Shown here piece by piece: positions 12,584 through 23,873 of a stretch of DNA of 64,000 nucleotides; positions within the stretch are counted from its first letter, which is position 1, and each line of letters starts with the position of its first letter. Position numbers and translations under genes: made by a program. Origin of the DNA: Hypholoma sublateritium FD-334 SS-4 (Eukaryota > Basidiomycota > Agaricomycetes > Agaricales > Strophariaceae); the NCBI GenBank assembly GCA_000827495.1, contig KN817534.1, positions 1 to 64,000 of the forward strand. The letters are read 5' to 3'. Below the pieces are notes generated by a model, which worked only from the letters and a program-made list of their open reading frames with translations, was not told where the DNA came from and ran no database searches.

Positions 12584-13120
12584 ATGTTTTTCACTCGTGT
12601 TAGCCTCATCATCATCTTCCTCGCAGTTACCCTACATGCGCAAACAATAAACGAGATAAAGCAAACGCCACCTTGTATCCTCAACTGCATTGTGAATGCT
12701 GCTGCGGAAGCTGGCTGTCCTCTGTACGCGTTTTTCTCATTCGTGACATCTATTACCCGGGCGATTGACACTGCTGCAGAAACGTTGAAAATGCTACCTG
12801 TGAATGCGCCTCACCCCAGTTCCAGAACTCGTCCAGTATATGTTTGAATAAGTTCTGTACCGGCGATGAGATTAAGGCTGCTGCAGATATGCAAGCTAAG
12901 AAATGCTCTACAGGTGCGAATCTCCCTGTGTGCCTTTGATTAGAGCGTGATGATAAATGTCTTGTCAGCCTCTCTAAATTCGTCCGGAATGAATACGACC
13001 AACAGCACCACTTCCAATCCTCCCACTCAAGCCAATTTCCGAAGTGCGGCCCTCGTCCTCACAAACAGCGGTGTGGTATCAGTGCTTGGGGTTATTTTTG
13101 TGGGGTTTTTGTACGTTTGA
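12584..13120 (+). CDS. GPI-anchored CFEM-domain protein
   Basis: Three exons (12584-12723, 12780-12913, 12969-13120) give 141 residues. Residues 1-19 are a signal peptide (MFFTRVSLIIIFLAVTLHA). The mature part carries eight cysteines at 31, 35, 45, 54, 56, 68, 73 and 89 in the CFEM arrangement: PPC-x3-C, then AGC, then TCEC, then ICLNKFC, then KKC. A Ser/Thr/Asn-rich stretch follows and the protein ends in a hydrophobic tail (VVSVLGVIFVGFLYV), as expected for GPI attachment. CFEM proteins sit at the fungal cell surface. Some bind haem, others act in adhesion or host interaction, and nothing here tells which applies. Both introns are short (56 and 55 bp) with CAG acceptors. The start was chosen because it opens the signal peptide; an in-frame ATG at 12545 would place 13 polar residues in front of it. 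Confidence 0.85.
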
Positions 13121-14058
13121 ATTTGCAAAATGACATGTTCGGTATTTGGTCCCTTCGCCCTTTCGTTCAAATATACAATCCAATCTTCATCAAAGCGCAC
13201 ATCGTAGACGAACATTTCCACAGGATATACTGCGATAAACGTGCGCAACTCCCAGGACTATTATAAGTGTCCCCTACCTGGAAATAGAAATGGAAGGCTT
13301 TGTCGTATATTGTAATGATCCGTGTCGTATCAGCTGGCTGTTTCCTTCGTACATTTGACGTGAGTTCCAAACACCCTGTTCCTTGCTTTCACATCAAACA
13401 CTTCGTTCTGTGTTTTTTAGGGAAGCCTCTCTTCTAGCGACCCTCAGGTTATGATATTTGCAACTGATTGCCACTGCTCCGGGAACGCTGTCCCTCCTAT
13501 TTGCCAGCTCCCCGCCTTATTCGTGGTTTTGTGTCCTGTATTCATAATCAAATTTAGAGGCTGACATGGGCGACAGTGCGGAGACGCATGACTTTGACAG
13601 CGATTGCTTACCGCGGGACAGATGGCTTCGGATGCTCGCGCACAACCCGCGCTGTATAACACGCATGGAAGCGCGCGCGATTATGACTGTCCAGTTATTC
13701 CTTGAGTAAGTTTGTTTCTCTGACATACTGATTTCTCGATGCTTGTAGTATAAAACTGCTTATACACGTTGGTTTCAGAAGGCATATTGCGCTTGATTTC
13801 CTCTGAACTCAAGGAGCACGATGCGCGTCCACGCAATCCATATTTACTACACGTGGGAGATCGACAAACTGCTGTACGCAGACGTTCTGCAGTGGCAACA
13901 TGATCCAGGCACCCATCTCAAGGGACGAACAGTCTATAATGACAAGGCCAACATATTCGATGCTTCCTGACGAGTCCGCACAATATGGCACACTCCAAGA
14001 AGCCTCGCAGATACCGGTCCCGACACTTCAACCTTGCCATGGGGGGCTATGTAAAACT
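13121..14058. other. intergenic between two small secreted-protein genes
   Basis: A 46-codon open stretch starts at 13566 (MGDSAETHDFDSDCLPRDRW) and meets a good donor, but I found no acceptor that keeps the frame. No supported gene is called. Confidence 0.35.
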
Positions 14059-14065
14059 TATAAAT
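14059..14065 (+). promoter_or_regulatory. TATA box of hydrophobin-like gene
   Basis: TATAAAT lies 77 bp upstream of the ATG at 14136. Confidence 0.45.
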
Positions 14066-14135
14066 CGACCCACCAGCGAGACTCCCCTGATAAACAGAAA
14101 TTGCCCCATCTCCGCAGTTCAACCAGCTACAAAAC

Positions 14136-14637
14136 ATGCGCGCCTTCGCCATACTTTCTATATTTTCATTACCCTTGCTCGTCAGCGCTCAATGCGCGGA
14201 CAGCACCACCACTGCGTTGTGCTGCTTCACCTCTCAGGACGTGAGTCTCAACTGCGTACCAAGATATCGTACTGCCACTCACAGAATCGTTCTCGCGATG
14301 CGTGTTTTCCAGTCGACTGTCGATAACCTGACCCAATTGGGTACCCTTCAGAACACCACGCTCCCCACAGACATCCCTGGGTCCATTGGCCGTGAGTGAC
14401 GTTCGCTGTCGCATTCGTATCCTTCGCAACCCCATACTCACATTTATTGTTTTGAAGTCCTTTGCTCGAATTTTAGCGGCGACACCTGGTGAGCAAACAA
14501 GCGCGGAAGACGACATTTCACAAAGGCTCTAACTGCTATTTCTTAGTGATTCTACTCTTCCTGAAGCGCTGTGTTGCTCCACGCTGGACCCATCTGTTTG
14601 TAACATTTCCTTCCTTATTGGTGTATCCACTAATTAG
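14136..14637 (+). CDS. hydrophobin-like small secreted cysteine-rich protein
   Basis: Four exons (14136-14240, 14313-14391, 14458-14488, 14547-14637) join in phase to 101 residues. Residues 1-18 form a signal peptide (MRAFAILSIFSLPLLVSA). Eight cysteines fall at 20, 29, 30, 64, 72, 81, 82 and 90, giving C-x8-CC-x33-C-x7-C-x8-CC-x7-C, which is the C-CC-C-C-CC-C order of hydrophobins. Size, secretion and the two Cys pairs fit class I. The C4-C5 gap is slightly short and the C5-C6 gap slightly long for the usual pattern. Hydrophobins assemble into amphipathic films on hyphae and fruit bodies. The third intron has a good CTAAC branch site. Reading through the first intron gives an open but cysteine-disordered 87-residue frame, which I consider wrong. 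A different small secreted protein with convergent spacing remains possible. Confidence 0.68.
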
Positions 14638-15132
14638 CTCTTTAGGGCGAGGGAGTATATGCACTCGGATGCTCCGCGTTGTAGGCAACTGCTCCCAGCT
14701 CTTGAGATCCACAAGTCCGTCACGCACGGTCGAATTGCAACATGCTCATCCATTCAGGTACAATAGCGATGTACGATATTCTTATATTGTGCGCACTGCG
14801 CAATCAAGGTCGTGATTTATTTAATTATCGTTATCTGTGCAAGAAGATATCGAAATTGGTCAAAACTTAGAATCCCATGCCATTCATTGGATCCACAGTT
14901 AGTTTCTCTCTAGCGCAGAAAGATTGCTTCCGTACATACCACTTAACGAGGTGTCGTCCCGTGGCATTTAATTCAGTAGCTACGCTCGGCGCTCGCGCTC
15001 GCGGCATTCTGAAAGTCGCTGTCAAAGATGGGGTCTGCCCACGCGAAGTACGTTGCATAAGATCTATACGTACACTGGACCTACGAAGCTATTAGAAGAA
15101 AAATAATGTAATTTTGAGTAGAATTGTTTCGA
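14638..15132. other. intergenic
   Basis: Nothing was recognised between the hydrophobin-like gene and the 3' end of the minus-strand membrane-protein gene. Confidence 0.4.
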
Positions 15133-16777
15133 TTAAATATGTGGTAAGAAAGACGTCCATTGTACTTCTAATAGTGCTGAAGGGGATAGATTCCTAAGTG
15201 TAACCAAGGCCTCTGCAAGAAGGACAATCCGAGCGATGATGTAAAGGGGAAGTCCGATGAAAATCTCCAGTCTCGTCAAGGTATTCTTGACATCCTCGAC
15301 GAACATCTCCAAACAAAAGGTATCTTCAGTGAAATATATGCCCTGGCATGCGACAGGTATAAGCATGAGAAATGGAACGCCGGTGACGATGAGCGAGCAT
15401 GTTTTCCATATGATACCCTCGACTGTCGTGGGGAACAGGAAATTCCATCCCGCCGCATGTATAGCACCGAATATGGTCCCTATGATTGCGACGACGCCAA
15501 GGATATGGTTGTTTTCCTTATCCGTGGTATTCATGGAGTAGAAGGGATGAACGTGATCTGCGCCTTCGTCGATGGCACTACTCCGTCCAGCAAATTCTGC
15601 CATATCGCCCAAGCGAGAAAAGATGGCAGCGATTGTATAGTACGGCCACTTGACAAGGACGTTGAGAATAAGACATGCGAGTAAGCGGGCTAAAGCACAC
15701 ATTTTCGATACATTGGAAAAGCTGTAGAATTTATTAGGAACGCACCTAAATTTCTGTGAAATTCCCATGACCGCTCAGGACGTGGCTGTTCTGGATCTGA
15801 ATCCTTCGTTTGCGGCGGAGGCGACTCAGAGGCTCGGATGGTGTCTTCTGACTCTGCTCCTAAACGGAAAGATATCTTCGTCAGAACCGACATATATCTA
15901 GGACCATAAGAATAAAGCTGACCGACCTTTCTCTGGAAGAGGTGTAGCCAAGCGATAGACAGGCACTGTCGTACGGACGTCCAAAGGTTTGTTCCACCAG
16001 AAGAAATACATGAAACTATTGAGGGCGGCGAAAGCCAAGGTCACAAGCTCCAGCTCCGTCATGACCAGCCCTTCTACCTTTCGCGTAATGCATTGGGCGA
16101 TGAACCATGAAGTCTGTCCGAGCACAAGCGTCTTCGAGAGTGCGTCTCCTTTGCTGCGGTCGTCGATCTCTTCCTCGGTTATCGTGGGAAATTCGATCAG
16201 ACGAGCTTCGGATAACAAGGCAAGACGTTCCGGAGAAAGGACACCAACTCTGCTACGTGATCCATCAGGCCCCTTGTCGAAAAGCATGAAGCCGCCCATT
16301 TGTAGAAAGTACCCATGTGTCTTGGACCATATCGGATTCGCGTCTACTCAGCCTATCAGCTTCACTGTCGTAACTCGGGGAGCGATGGAAAACACCTTTG
16401 TACAGCGCCGCGAGTTTTCGCGCCCCAACCCATTGTCGAATGGCCCAGAATAACATCATCTCCGGCGCGATAATAGTCCAAATCATAAGCTCTGATCGTA
16501 TGATTGAAACTTTCCATTCCTTAGTTCCCGGCGGCGGGATATTAGGGTGTACGCTGACCCACGCGCATGCAAATATCGTTGCGAGGCAGTTCCAAACGAT
16601 GTCCCAAGTCGACCGTGTATTTGGGCAGCCGTTGAAGAGGTTTCCGGTAGATGGGGACGATATGTGCGACAAGATGGGATGAACGGCGGGGCCGATGGGT
16701 GTTGGTGCTGCATCGATGGTATGCTGATACGAGTAGAGCAGAACTAGCCAAAAGAGCATGGGAGGCGGTATAGACAT
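15133..16777 (-). CDS. multi-pass membrane protein of an uncharacterised Agaricomycete family
   Basis: Four exons on the minus strand (16777-16396, 16343-15927, 15859-15746, 15689-15133) give 489 residues with matching phases throughout. The N-terminus has a hydrophobic leader (MLFWLVLLYSYQHTIDA). A membrane segment around CLATIFACAWVSVHPNIPPP follows, then WTIIAPEMMLFWAIRQWVG and the family hallmark KTHGYFLQMGGF at about 135-146. A middle block contains FAALNSFMYFFWWNKPLDV. A charged, Pro-rich linker precedes a C-terminal domain with several more membrane spans (ILGVVAIIGTIFGAIHAAGW, IVTGVPFLMLIPVAC, IFIGLPLYIIARIVLLAEAL). I know this layout from predicted proteins of mushrooms and polypores but know no function for it. 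A broken paralogue lies at 8.5-9.3 kb. The start is the Met that opens the leader; a Met 39 codons upstream is in frame. Confidence 0.82.
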
Positions 16778-17433
16778 GTAAAAGACGGTGACCGAAGGTA
16801 TATATAATCGAATCTTGTCTGACTCGCCTATCGGGCACGGGGCGCAGCATGGTCGATGCAGAATGGCGTTCAACGCAACGAGGCCGCTGTACATCTGCGA
16901 CTATATCAGTCAAGTACAAATATAGACCCTGTAATCGATGCTGAGGATTACAAACGACCACGAATGGGTGCTGATCGGCAGAGCGAGGGTATCTCTAAAT
17001 CCAGGCTGGTGTTTCGAGCTCATGAAATGCCTGAAAATAGGTCGGCCGAGAGGGTTGCTGTGCATTGTATGTAACGACATGAGGCTGCTACATATATACA
17101 TCTACGACGAAGACGTATCCGATACAGCTTTCCGGCTCCGTCTGACGTAGCGCCCAAGCTGCAATTGCCCTACAGCCGAAATTCTAGATATCTTCAGTAC
17201 CGTGACTTTGCCCAGCAATCGGTCAACTATTCGGATTGTTTGGATAACCCAAATACAAAACTTAAATGAGGCTTCAAGGATACACGGACTTCCTGAATTG
17301 CCCGAAATAAGGGACTTCTACGCCGCTAATTATAAAAGGACTAACAAATGTCGGTAAAATACGTACAGGACTCCACGCGGATTAATAAGTAGACGTGATA
17401 ATAGAAGCATGAGTATGGATACTTAAGTTATGA
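16778..17433. other. intergenic
   Basis: This stretch is the promoter side of the membrane-protein gene and the 3' side of the GMC gene. No feature was recognised. Confidence 0.4.
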
Positions 17434-19793
17434 TCAACGGGTAGAAACAATTCCTTTAATAATATCAGCTGCCCTCTCTGCAACAAGATAGAGCGGGCCT
17501 TGAGGATGGCAACTTGGAATAAACGGCTGCGATGTCAGGCGAAGGTGGTCAGCTCCCCAACCGGTCTGTCATGTACACTGAGGGCTTACAAATACCGATA
17601 AATCGACAATGCGAAGACCGTCAACGCCCTTGACGGTAAAATCTGGATTCACTACGCCATTTGTAGAGGTTTCGGAAGTCATCGACGCTGTCGAAGAGGG
17701 ATGGAATACCGTCGTGGTGTGTTGACGGACATACGAGTCGATGTCAGCGTCGGCTGTTGCCGAGAGATTACCGAAAGGGCTAATAACATAGTCTTTCCAT
17801 GCGGGAGCTGATATGAAACGCTTGATAGCCCTCACACTCTCCCTCATAATGACAATATCGACCTCGGTGTCCAGCATATTTGGGTTGATGAGAGGGGCAA
17901 TGAAAGCATCGGTAGACTGAATCTTGACCGTTCCGCCTACGCAGAGTGGGTTATGAGCATACTGAACGACAATGAAATGGAGATTCTCGACTAACGGGAC
18001 GTTGGTGTAAGTAATGCTGTTAAAGTGGTGAGGTAGCTTCCTGTCGGAGGTAACGCAACATTTGGATTGAGCCAAAAGTTCTAAGAAGGTCGAGGGATAA
18101 TGGAGTCACGGTGAGCCTTGGGTGAACCTATACTCCGAACGACACATAGGAAATATAACGCACAGCAAAAATCATCTCAAAATGAGGGGAATCGGGCCCA
18201 GACGACGGATCCGTAAGGCCAGAAAGTAAGCTTGCATTAAGCCTTCCGAAACCGAAGTTGTTGATCACATTGTTGGCGATGAACCCTGTTTTGTTCGTGG
18301 CCCATTGAGAAATCGCGGCTTGAAGCAGATTCGCATTCCGCAGAATATGATCGAAGCTGTCGTTGCCATTTACATTCCATATATTGGGAAGGAGAGGATG
18401 GTCCATCATGTTCTTTCCAACTAGAGGGCTGTCGACTAAGACTGGGATTTTCAATGGTGTCAGGTCGGCAGGATCACCAATGCCAGAGAGCTGAAGAATT
18501 TGAGGTGTCCCGATAGATCCCGCCGATAAAATAATATCTTTGTTTGCTTGCACTTGAAATCTAGTAGTGCCTAGAAATCGTAAATGTGAAAAGTTTGTGA
18601 TACGCTGAAGAAGCAAAGTACGTTACTTGTTGCGTTTCTCGCGTCGGCAAACTGGACGGTGCGAAAAGCTTTCAGTCCTTGGGCAGGTGTCGAGTTTGTT
18701 TGAATGAGCTTGGTGACCATCGCATTGATCATAACAGTGAGGTTCGGGCGGTCATTCGAAGTAGCGAGATAGCTGCTTGATGAGCTTCCCCGTAGTCCAG
18801 CGTCCATTGATGACTGAACCCAGCCGACCCCTAGGTAGCTTCCATCAACACCGCTCATATCCTCATTAAAGGGGAACTCCGGGAGCTGTTGAGTGGTATT
18901 TATAACTCGAGGGTCGATAGTCTGATTATTGATGGGGAGGCTGATGGGGAGCTCTCCCGTAAATGAGTGCAGCGAAGGTATGAACTGGCCTGTGGTATTG
19001 TGCCCGTCGCTTGGCGCCACAAATTTCTCGTGCTGAAAGAAGCGAAAGTTAGCGGCAGTGGCTCGGATCAAATAGCATAAGCGCCCATTACCCTTTTGAT
19101 GTACTGTTTGACGTTATTCCATTGCCACCCAGGGTCCCCAGTGATCTTGGCCATTTCGGCCCAGTCGTCGGTAGATCCGTATTGGTGAATCATGTAGTCT
19201 GCCAAGTTTACATTTTGAGAAAAATATCGGTGAGACGACCCGGATACACTTACTCGCACTGGTGCAACCACCAAGAAGCCTACCGCGGGGGTATGGGAAG
19301 GTCCTACCATCCAAGCCAGGCTGGGGAATAATTGTGTAATTCCAATCATAAGGTGTGTCTAATTTTCCAGTCGATTAAATTGCGATTCTGATGCACAAAT
19401 TCAGGACTCACTCGGAGTGACAGATGGCCCGAGGAAAGGTGCCATCACGGGAATAACACCTTGATCACTGTGATAGAGTCAGCGACGCAGAGAGTACAAT
19501 TTTATACATATATTACTTGCCTCACGCCTGCTTCGAGAACCAAAACGCTAGTATTGGCGTTCTCCGTCAATCTATCTGCAATCACAAGTCCAGCGTTTCC
19601 CGCTGGGTGAAAATGCGTATGTCAGCGTTCTGAATCTGCATTGGTCAATACCTAAGTATTTCATACCTCCAATAATGATATAGTCGTAGGTTAGTTCCTT
19701 GAGCTGAGAGATATCGGTGAGCGTAACTGCACATGTCTGACATACGTATAGCGCAGAAGCTACGAGGAGGTGGGAAAGAGGTAAGGTCTTCAT
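17434..19793 (-). CDS. secreted GMC oxidoreductase (AA3_2, aryl-alcohol-oxidase-like), copy A
   Basis: Ten exons on the minus strand (19793-19667, 19602-19521, 19467-19412, 19358-19254, 19198-19092, 19032-18627, 18570-18164, 18080-17996, 17936-17590, 17526-17434) give 604 residues. Residues 1-22 are a signal peptide. The FAD site reads YDYIIIGAGNAGLVIADRL, with GxGxxG and an intron inside it. The first GMC signature is PYPRGRLLGGCTSAN, with Cys in place of the usual Ser. The second signature is SAGSIGTPQILQLSGIG. The catalytic pair should be H537 (VFHPSSTASM) and H581 (PSCHPQGPLY). The family oxidises alcohols or sugars with O2 and releases H2O2, which in wood-decay fungi feeds peroxidases; the substrate cannot be read from sequence. 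Intron 2 has a GC donor (AG|GCAAGT). The gene is closely related to the plus-strand gene at 59.8-62.0 kb, with introns 1-7 at matching sites and introns 8 and 9 unique to this copy. Confidence 0.9.
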
Positions 19794-19851
19794 TGCTGCC
19801 GCTAAAGCTGAAGGGTGATACGACAAGCTGAGATCTCTTAATCCGTGTTCA

Positions 19852-19859
19852 ATTTTATA
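19852..19859 (-). promoter_or_regulatory. TATA box of GMC gene copy A
   Basis: TATAAAAT on the minus strand lies about 58 bp upstream of the ATG at 19793. The paralogue has a TATA box in a similar position. Confidence 0.55.
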
Positions 19860-21479
19860 GCTTTTGGAATCCTACTGGTATGCTTTCGACCGTTTCAGAG
19901 CGGTACCAGGCCTTTCAAATCATATCTCTGGTTTGGATCTAATCACGCATGCGGTTACGACGAAATTTATAATCTTACATTGCCTGCGGCGGGCGGAGAA
20001 AACCTATGGGGATCGAAATATACAGACGGAGAGGCATAGCTCAAATTCTAATTTGGATATTTTGACATTCAGTCCAAATTCAGTCCAAATTGACACACTC
20101 TTGTTAGCAACATGCAGTTTTTGCACACAAAAAGTACGATATACGCATCGAGATATTGACATAGAAATGCGGCTTAGCTGGTCGCCGTATCCTATTAATC
20201 AGACAAAGTTCCACGTTATCCAAGTGGGGTAGTTATTTCCCAATCAAACCTCGCTCGAAGGCGCCTAAATTAGAAATTAAGTATTCAGGGTCGAACTCAG
20301 CCGTCCATGAGACATTGGATTACTACAACGTCTATTTTCAAACATATGGTGCTGGGGATTATCACCCAGGTTCTTATTTTCTCTACTCGCTTCTACTCGC
20401 TTCTTATAATGTTCGAGTTTCCGAAGGAAACATATCATCGATTACATTGACAGTGCGTTCTAGCTCCAGTGTACTTACCTAAAGTATGACCCTCCAGAAA
20501 ATGCTATTATTTTGTATTTAGTTAGATAACAAATCATCAGAGCCATCGAACTCCGGGCCAAAGAAAATCACCCTTCAATGAAACGCATGAAGACGACCTA
20601 GAATCCCTTTGAAATTTCCTAGCACAGTACGTGATCGCTAAACTTAGCGCGACGTTTGAGAGTATTCAATGCGAAAATCATCGACAAGGCGCAAGATCAG
20701 AGTTTTGCAAAAGTAGACTCACCCCACCGTAGGATGGTCGAAGGGCCTCTGATAGGATTGTATAATAAAACGCGACTCTGCAGAAGCCTATATTATATTT
20801 TATTTAATAGTGTACCAGACTCGTTACTTTGACGCCGGTGCTGAAGCCACGAGCAAAAAATAGCGTTAGGTCGAAATTAACCTTTCAAGGAAGCCTGAAG
20901 GTTTCATTATTAGAAACGCAATGCTACCTTCCCCGATGGTTGATTACGGTTCACGGCTATGGTTTTCCGGGAACTTGATACGGCATTGAAACTCACGATA
21001 GGCATCGTCGCCATCAGCTATATCATCATATAGTCTGTCTACAGACAAGTATATCCGGGAATGATATTTACTATGTTTCTTTACGGAGCCCAGCTGGTGC
21101 CTAGATGACACCCAGGCGCAACCACTGAGTCTAGACGAGTTGTAATAGCTGTAGTGTTCAGTAATATTGCAACTTGTGACTCATTGTATCATTGCTTCAG
21201 ACAATCTCAACAGTGCGACAATGTAAATTTACCTTTACATACTTGCTTTTCGGCTTTTTGGGTCAAGCATTCCCGAATATTTCACTCTTGTTCGCAAGGC
21301 TGCCTTCCAGTTCCTAGCTGGGTATCAACCGGGCAGATGCAAGGCAGATGTGTAAATTCCGCTCCGGAAAGTAAATACCATCAGCCAAATTCTCCCACGA
21401 TCAACGCGTGCTTCCGAGACCGTCCGTGTAAGTTTGAATTGAACCACGCCAGCGTCATTTAGCCCGTTCATTCGCAAAA
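19860..21479. other. intergenic, 1.6 kb
   Basis: AT-rich sequence without a supported gene between the divergent promoters of GMC copy A and the QCR6 gene. Small direct duplications (TTCAGTCCAAATTCAGTCCA near 20070; CTTCTACTCGCTTCT near 20388) are present. Confidence 0.4.
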
Positions 21480-22116
21480 ATGAGTTCAAGCATCTCGTCC
21501 TTTTTCTCGTCCTTCATCTCCACCACCACCCGTGCCGACGCCGAAGAGAGCGCCCCCGTTGAAGCGGAGGCCTCCGCCGTCGAAGAAGCTGAGGAAGAAG
21601 AACCCGAAGACGTGGGTTTCCTGTGACTACTCTGCGCGTCACTGCGAGCTTACAAGACCATGTATAGATCCATCCAACCCTACGAGATGAATGCAAGGCA
21701 TCTACCAAGTGCGCTGCTCTGACAAAACATTTCGAACATTGCCATGAAAAAGTAGAGGCTGGCGAGGGATTCAAGGGGGAAGACTGCGTCGAAGAACTGT
21801 GCGTACATCCCATCTTCCACCTTGTGCAAAACTCACTATCATCGCTTTTTCAACATCAGCTGTGCGTATCTTTCTCCTTGACCTGCACATAGCTCCGCAT
21901 ACTCATTATCAACGTGAACGGCGACGGCTTGACCCTCAGTCCAGTGAGTCTATTCTTGTATTTTCGTGCTCGGCACTGCGTTGATACTTTCCCCAACCCT
22001 TAAGCATGATGCACTGCGTAGACGTTCGTGTCTTTGAACTCGCTGGTAGCTCATTTGCTGATATGATTGTTGATTAGGAATGCGCTGGGCCAAAACTATT
22101 CACGAAACTGCGCTGA
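21480..22116 (+). CDS. QCR6: cytochrome b-c1 complex subunit 6 (hinge protein)
   Basis: This is a subunit of mitochondrial complex III that helps cytochrome c dock on cytochrome c1. Proposed exons 21480-21611, 21668-21798, 22005-22023 and 22078-22116 give 106 residues. The N-terminus is Ser-rich (MSSSISSFFSSF), followed by the acidic run typical of the hinge protein (EEAEEEEPED, about 35-44). The conserved helical hairpin follows with cysteines (LRDEC, TKHFEHCHEKVEAGEGFKG, EDCVEEL, HCVDEC), and the end is GPKLFTKLR. Exon 3 is the weak point. Relatives usually have two more residues (Phe-His) between EEL and MMHC, and the second intron is unusually long at 206 bp, so a micro-exon may be missed. 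Exons 1, 2 and 4 are secure. Confidence 0.85.
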
Positions 22117-23873
22117 AGGCGGAAGGTGGTACATGTGGCTGGAATATTGCAGTATAAGTGAGTTCCTCGCTGCCAGTGTAGTCCTTCGTGCGCGCTAAAT
22201 TGAAATAGGTAACAATAGACTTAGATCCTGTTGTTCCTGTTGACTGTCCCTGCAATCTGGGTCACAATATAAGCTATCCAAATTCATTACTTATCATCAC
22301 CGCGTCAATCAGTCAGGACGAACGGAATGATCAAACTGAAAACCCGAAATCTCAAACAACTCTGGCGGGCAAGTGACTCGTCGCCGCACCTCGTGTTTTT
22401 TTTGCCTGACGACACGGGAACGGTGCCACGAAAGCTCGTACAGGCTAATACAAATCATGGTGTTTTCACCCGCCGTAGCCGAAATTGCCCGGATAACACC
22501 AACCTGTGTAATCACTCAGAGCTTTAATTTGGCACCAGTTAGTCGCCGCCAGGACCAAGCCAAGAGAATGTCCAGGGCGGATATCCAACCGCCGGGAACG
22601 TAATACGCAGGGTGCACTCTTTTCAACGATCGTCATCTGGCCGGGCTGCGCTGGCAGAGGCACCCTAATTATGACATTGTCTACACGGTCCGAGGCTGCA
22701 GGCGAGATTGCTGTCCTACTTATATATATGCTTGCTCAGGGGATATCACTTGAAGGTTCCAACCTAACATGAGCTTTCGCCTCGTGCTCTTCTCCCACTG
22801 CCGTCTCGGGAAGTCTCGGACGAGGTAAGTAATGCTCCGGTGATGCATTGAAACAGGCCTGAATGGATACTTGCAGAACGAATGTAAACGAGCCTGATTG
22901 ACTGCACAAACGATGGCGCGATCTCGCCAGCGTTGTGGCTACGATATCGACATGCGACGTGTCGTATTGCAATCCACGCCGATTTCCCAGGTGGTCTGGG
23001 AAATGGTAATGCTTTCATTCGACCTGCGCCCAAGACCACAGGGCGGGCCATGTCTAGCCTTGTCTCGCCACATAGATTCAAGAAATGCAGACACCCGGTA
23101 TAGACGATGGCGTTGTACCTTTGCGACCCTACTTTCAGTCTGTAATTTGGTGTATTAAACCGACGATGTAGGTCTGGGTGACGATATACATAAGTGAGTT
23201 GATACACATATATTGTCGTGGTCGAACGTTGCACTTATTACCAGTCCCTTTTTCGATAAGTGGATTACGTGACACTTCATTGTCATATGCCGCCAGGTCT
23301 CTTGCGACAAGGTTTGCACTCTGCTAGGGCCGATGTATGCAGGTGTATGCGTGGCGCCATCTTAACGAGGCGTCGTCGGTGGCTGGGACCAGCTCGGACA
23401 CTCTTTGACGTAGGGTGCCAGATTTCGATCCAAATATTTCTTCTGGCAGGTTATCATACCGTTCCCGAGCCAGAAATCAGCGCGCAGTCGTTCCGTGAGC
23501 GCGCATCGTTCCCTTGGTCCCATGTTCCATTCTACATTTTATATTCCTACGATGGATGCAAGATGGAGAGATCGTAAAACTATGGATGCCGGGCTGTGCC
23601 GGGCGCCGGGTGTTCATCATGTAGCTATTTGGGGCAGGATGTCCGCGTGCATCGCCCGACCCTGCACACACCGCAACTCCAAGCCCACAAACGCCGGCAC
23701 CGTCAGATATACCCCATTGTGCAGTGGAGAGAGTCGGGCGCAGATTCTTTTCGCCCTGTCTTCGTCGCTTTCGATTTTTCAGTTCATTTTCTTCGATACT
23801 CTGCTTTTGTTTTACTTTTCTCTTCGATCCGGCAGGTCGTCGCGACTCCCATTACCCTGGCCACGTCAATACT
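22117..23873. other. intergenic, 1.75 kb
   Basis: Several open frames up to 156 residues (for example minus strand 22764-23234) have no domain, no signal peptide and no conserved pattern that I recognise. Confidence 0.35.

Noticed and set aside
13566..13903. Possible two-exon gene starting MGDSAETHDFDSDCL
   Set aside because: The good donor at 13706 cannot be joined in phase to the attractive downstream frame; the possible acceptors give an early stop.
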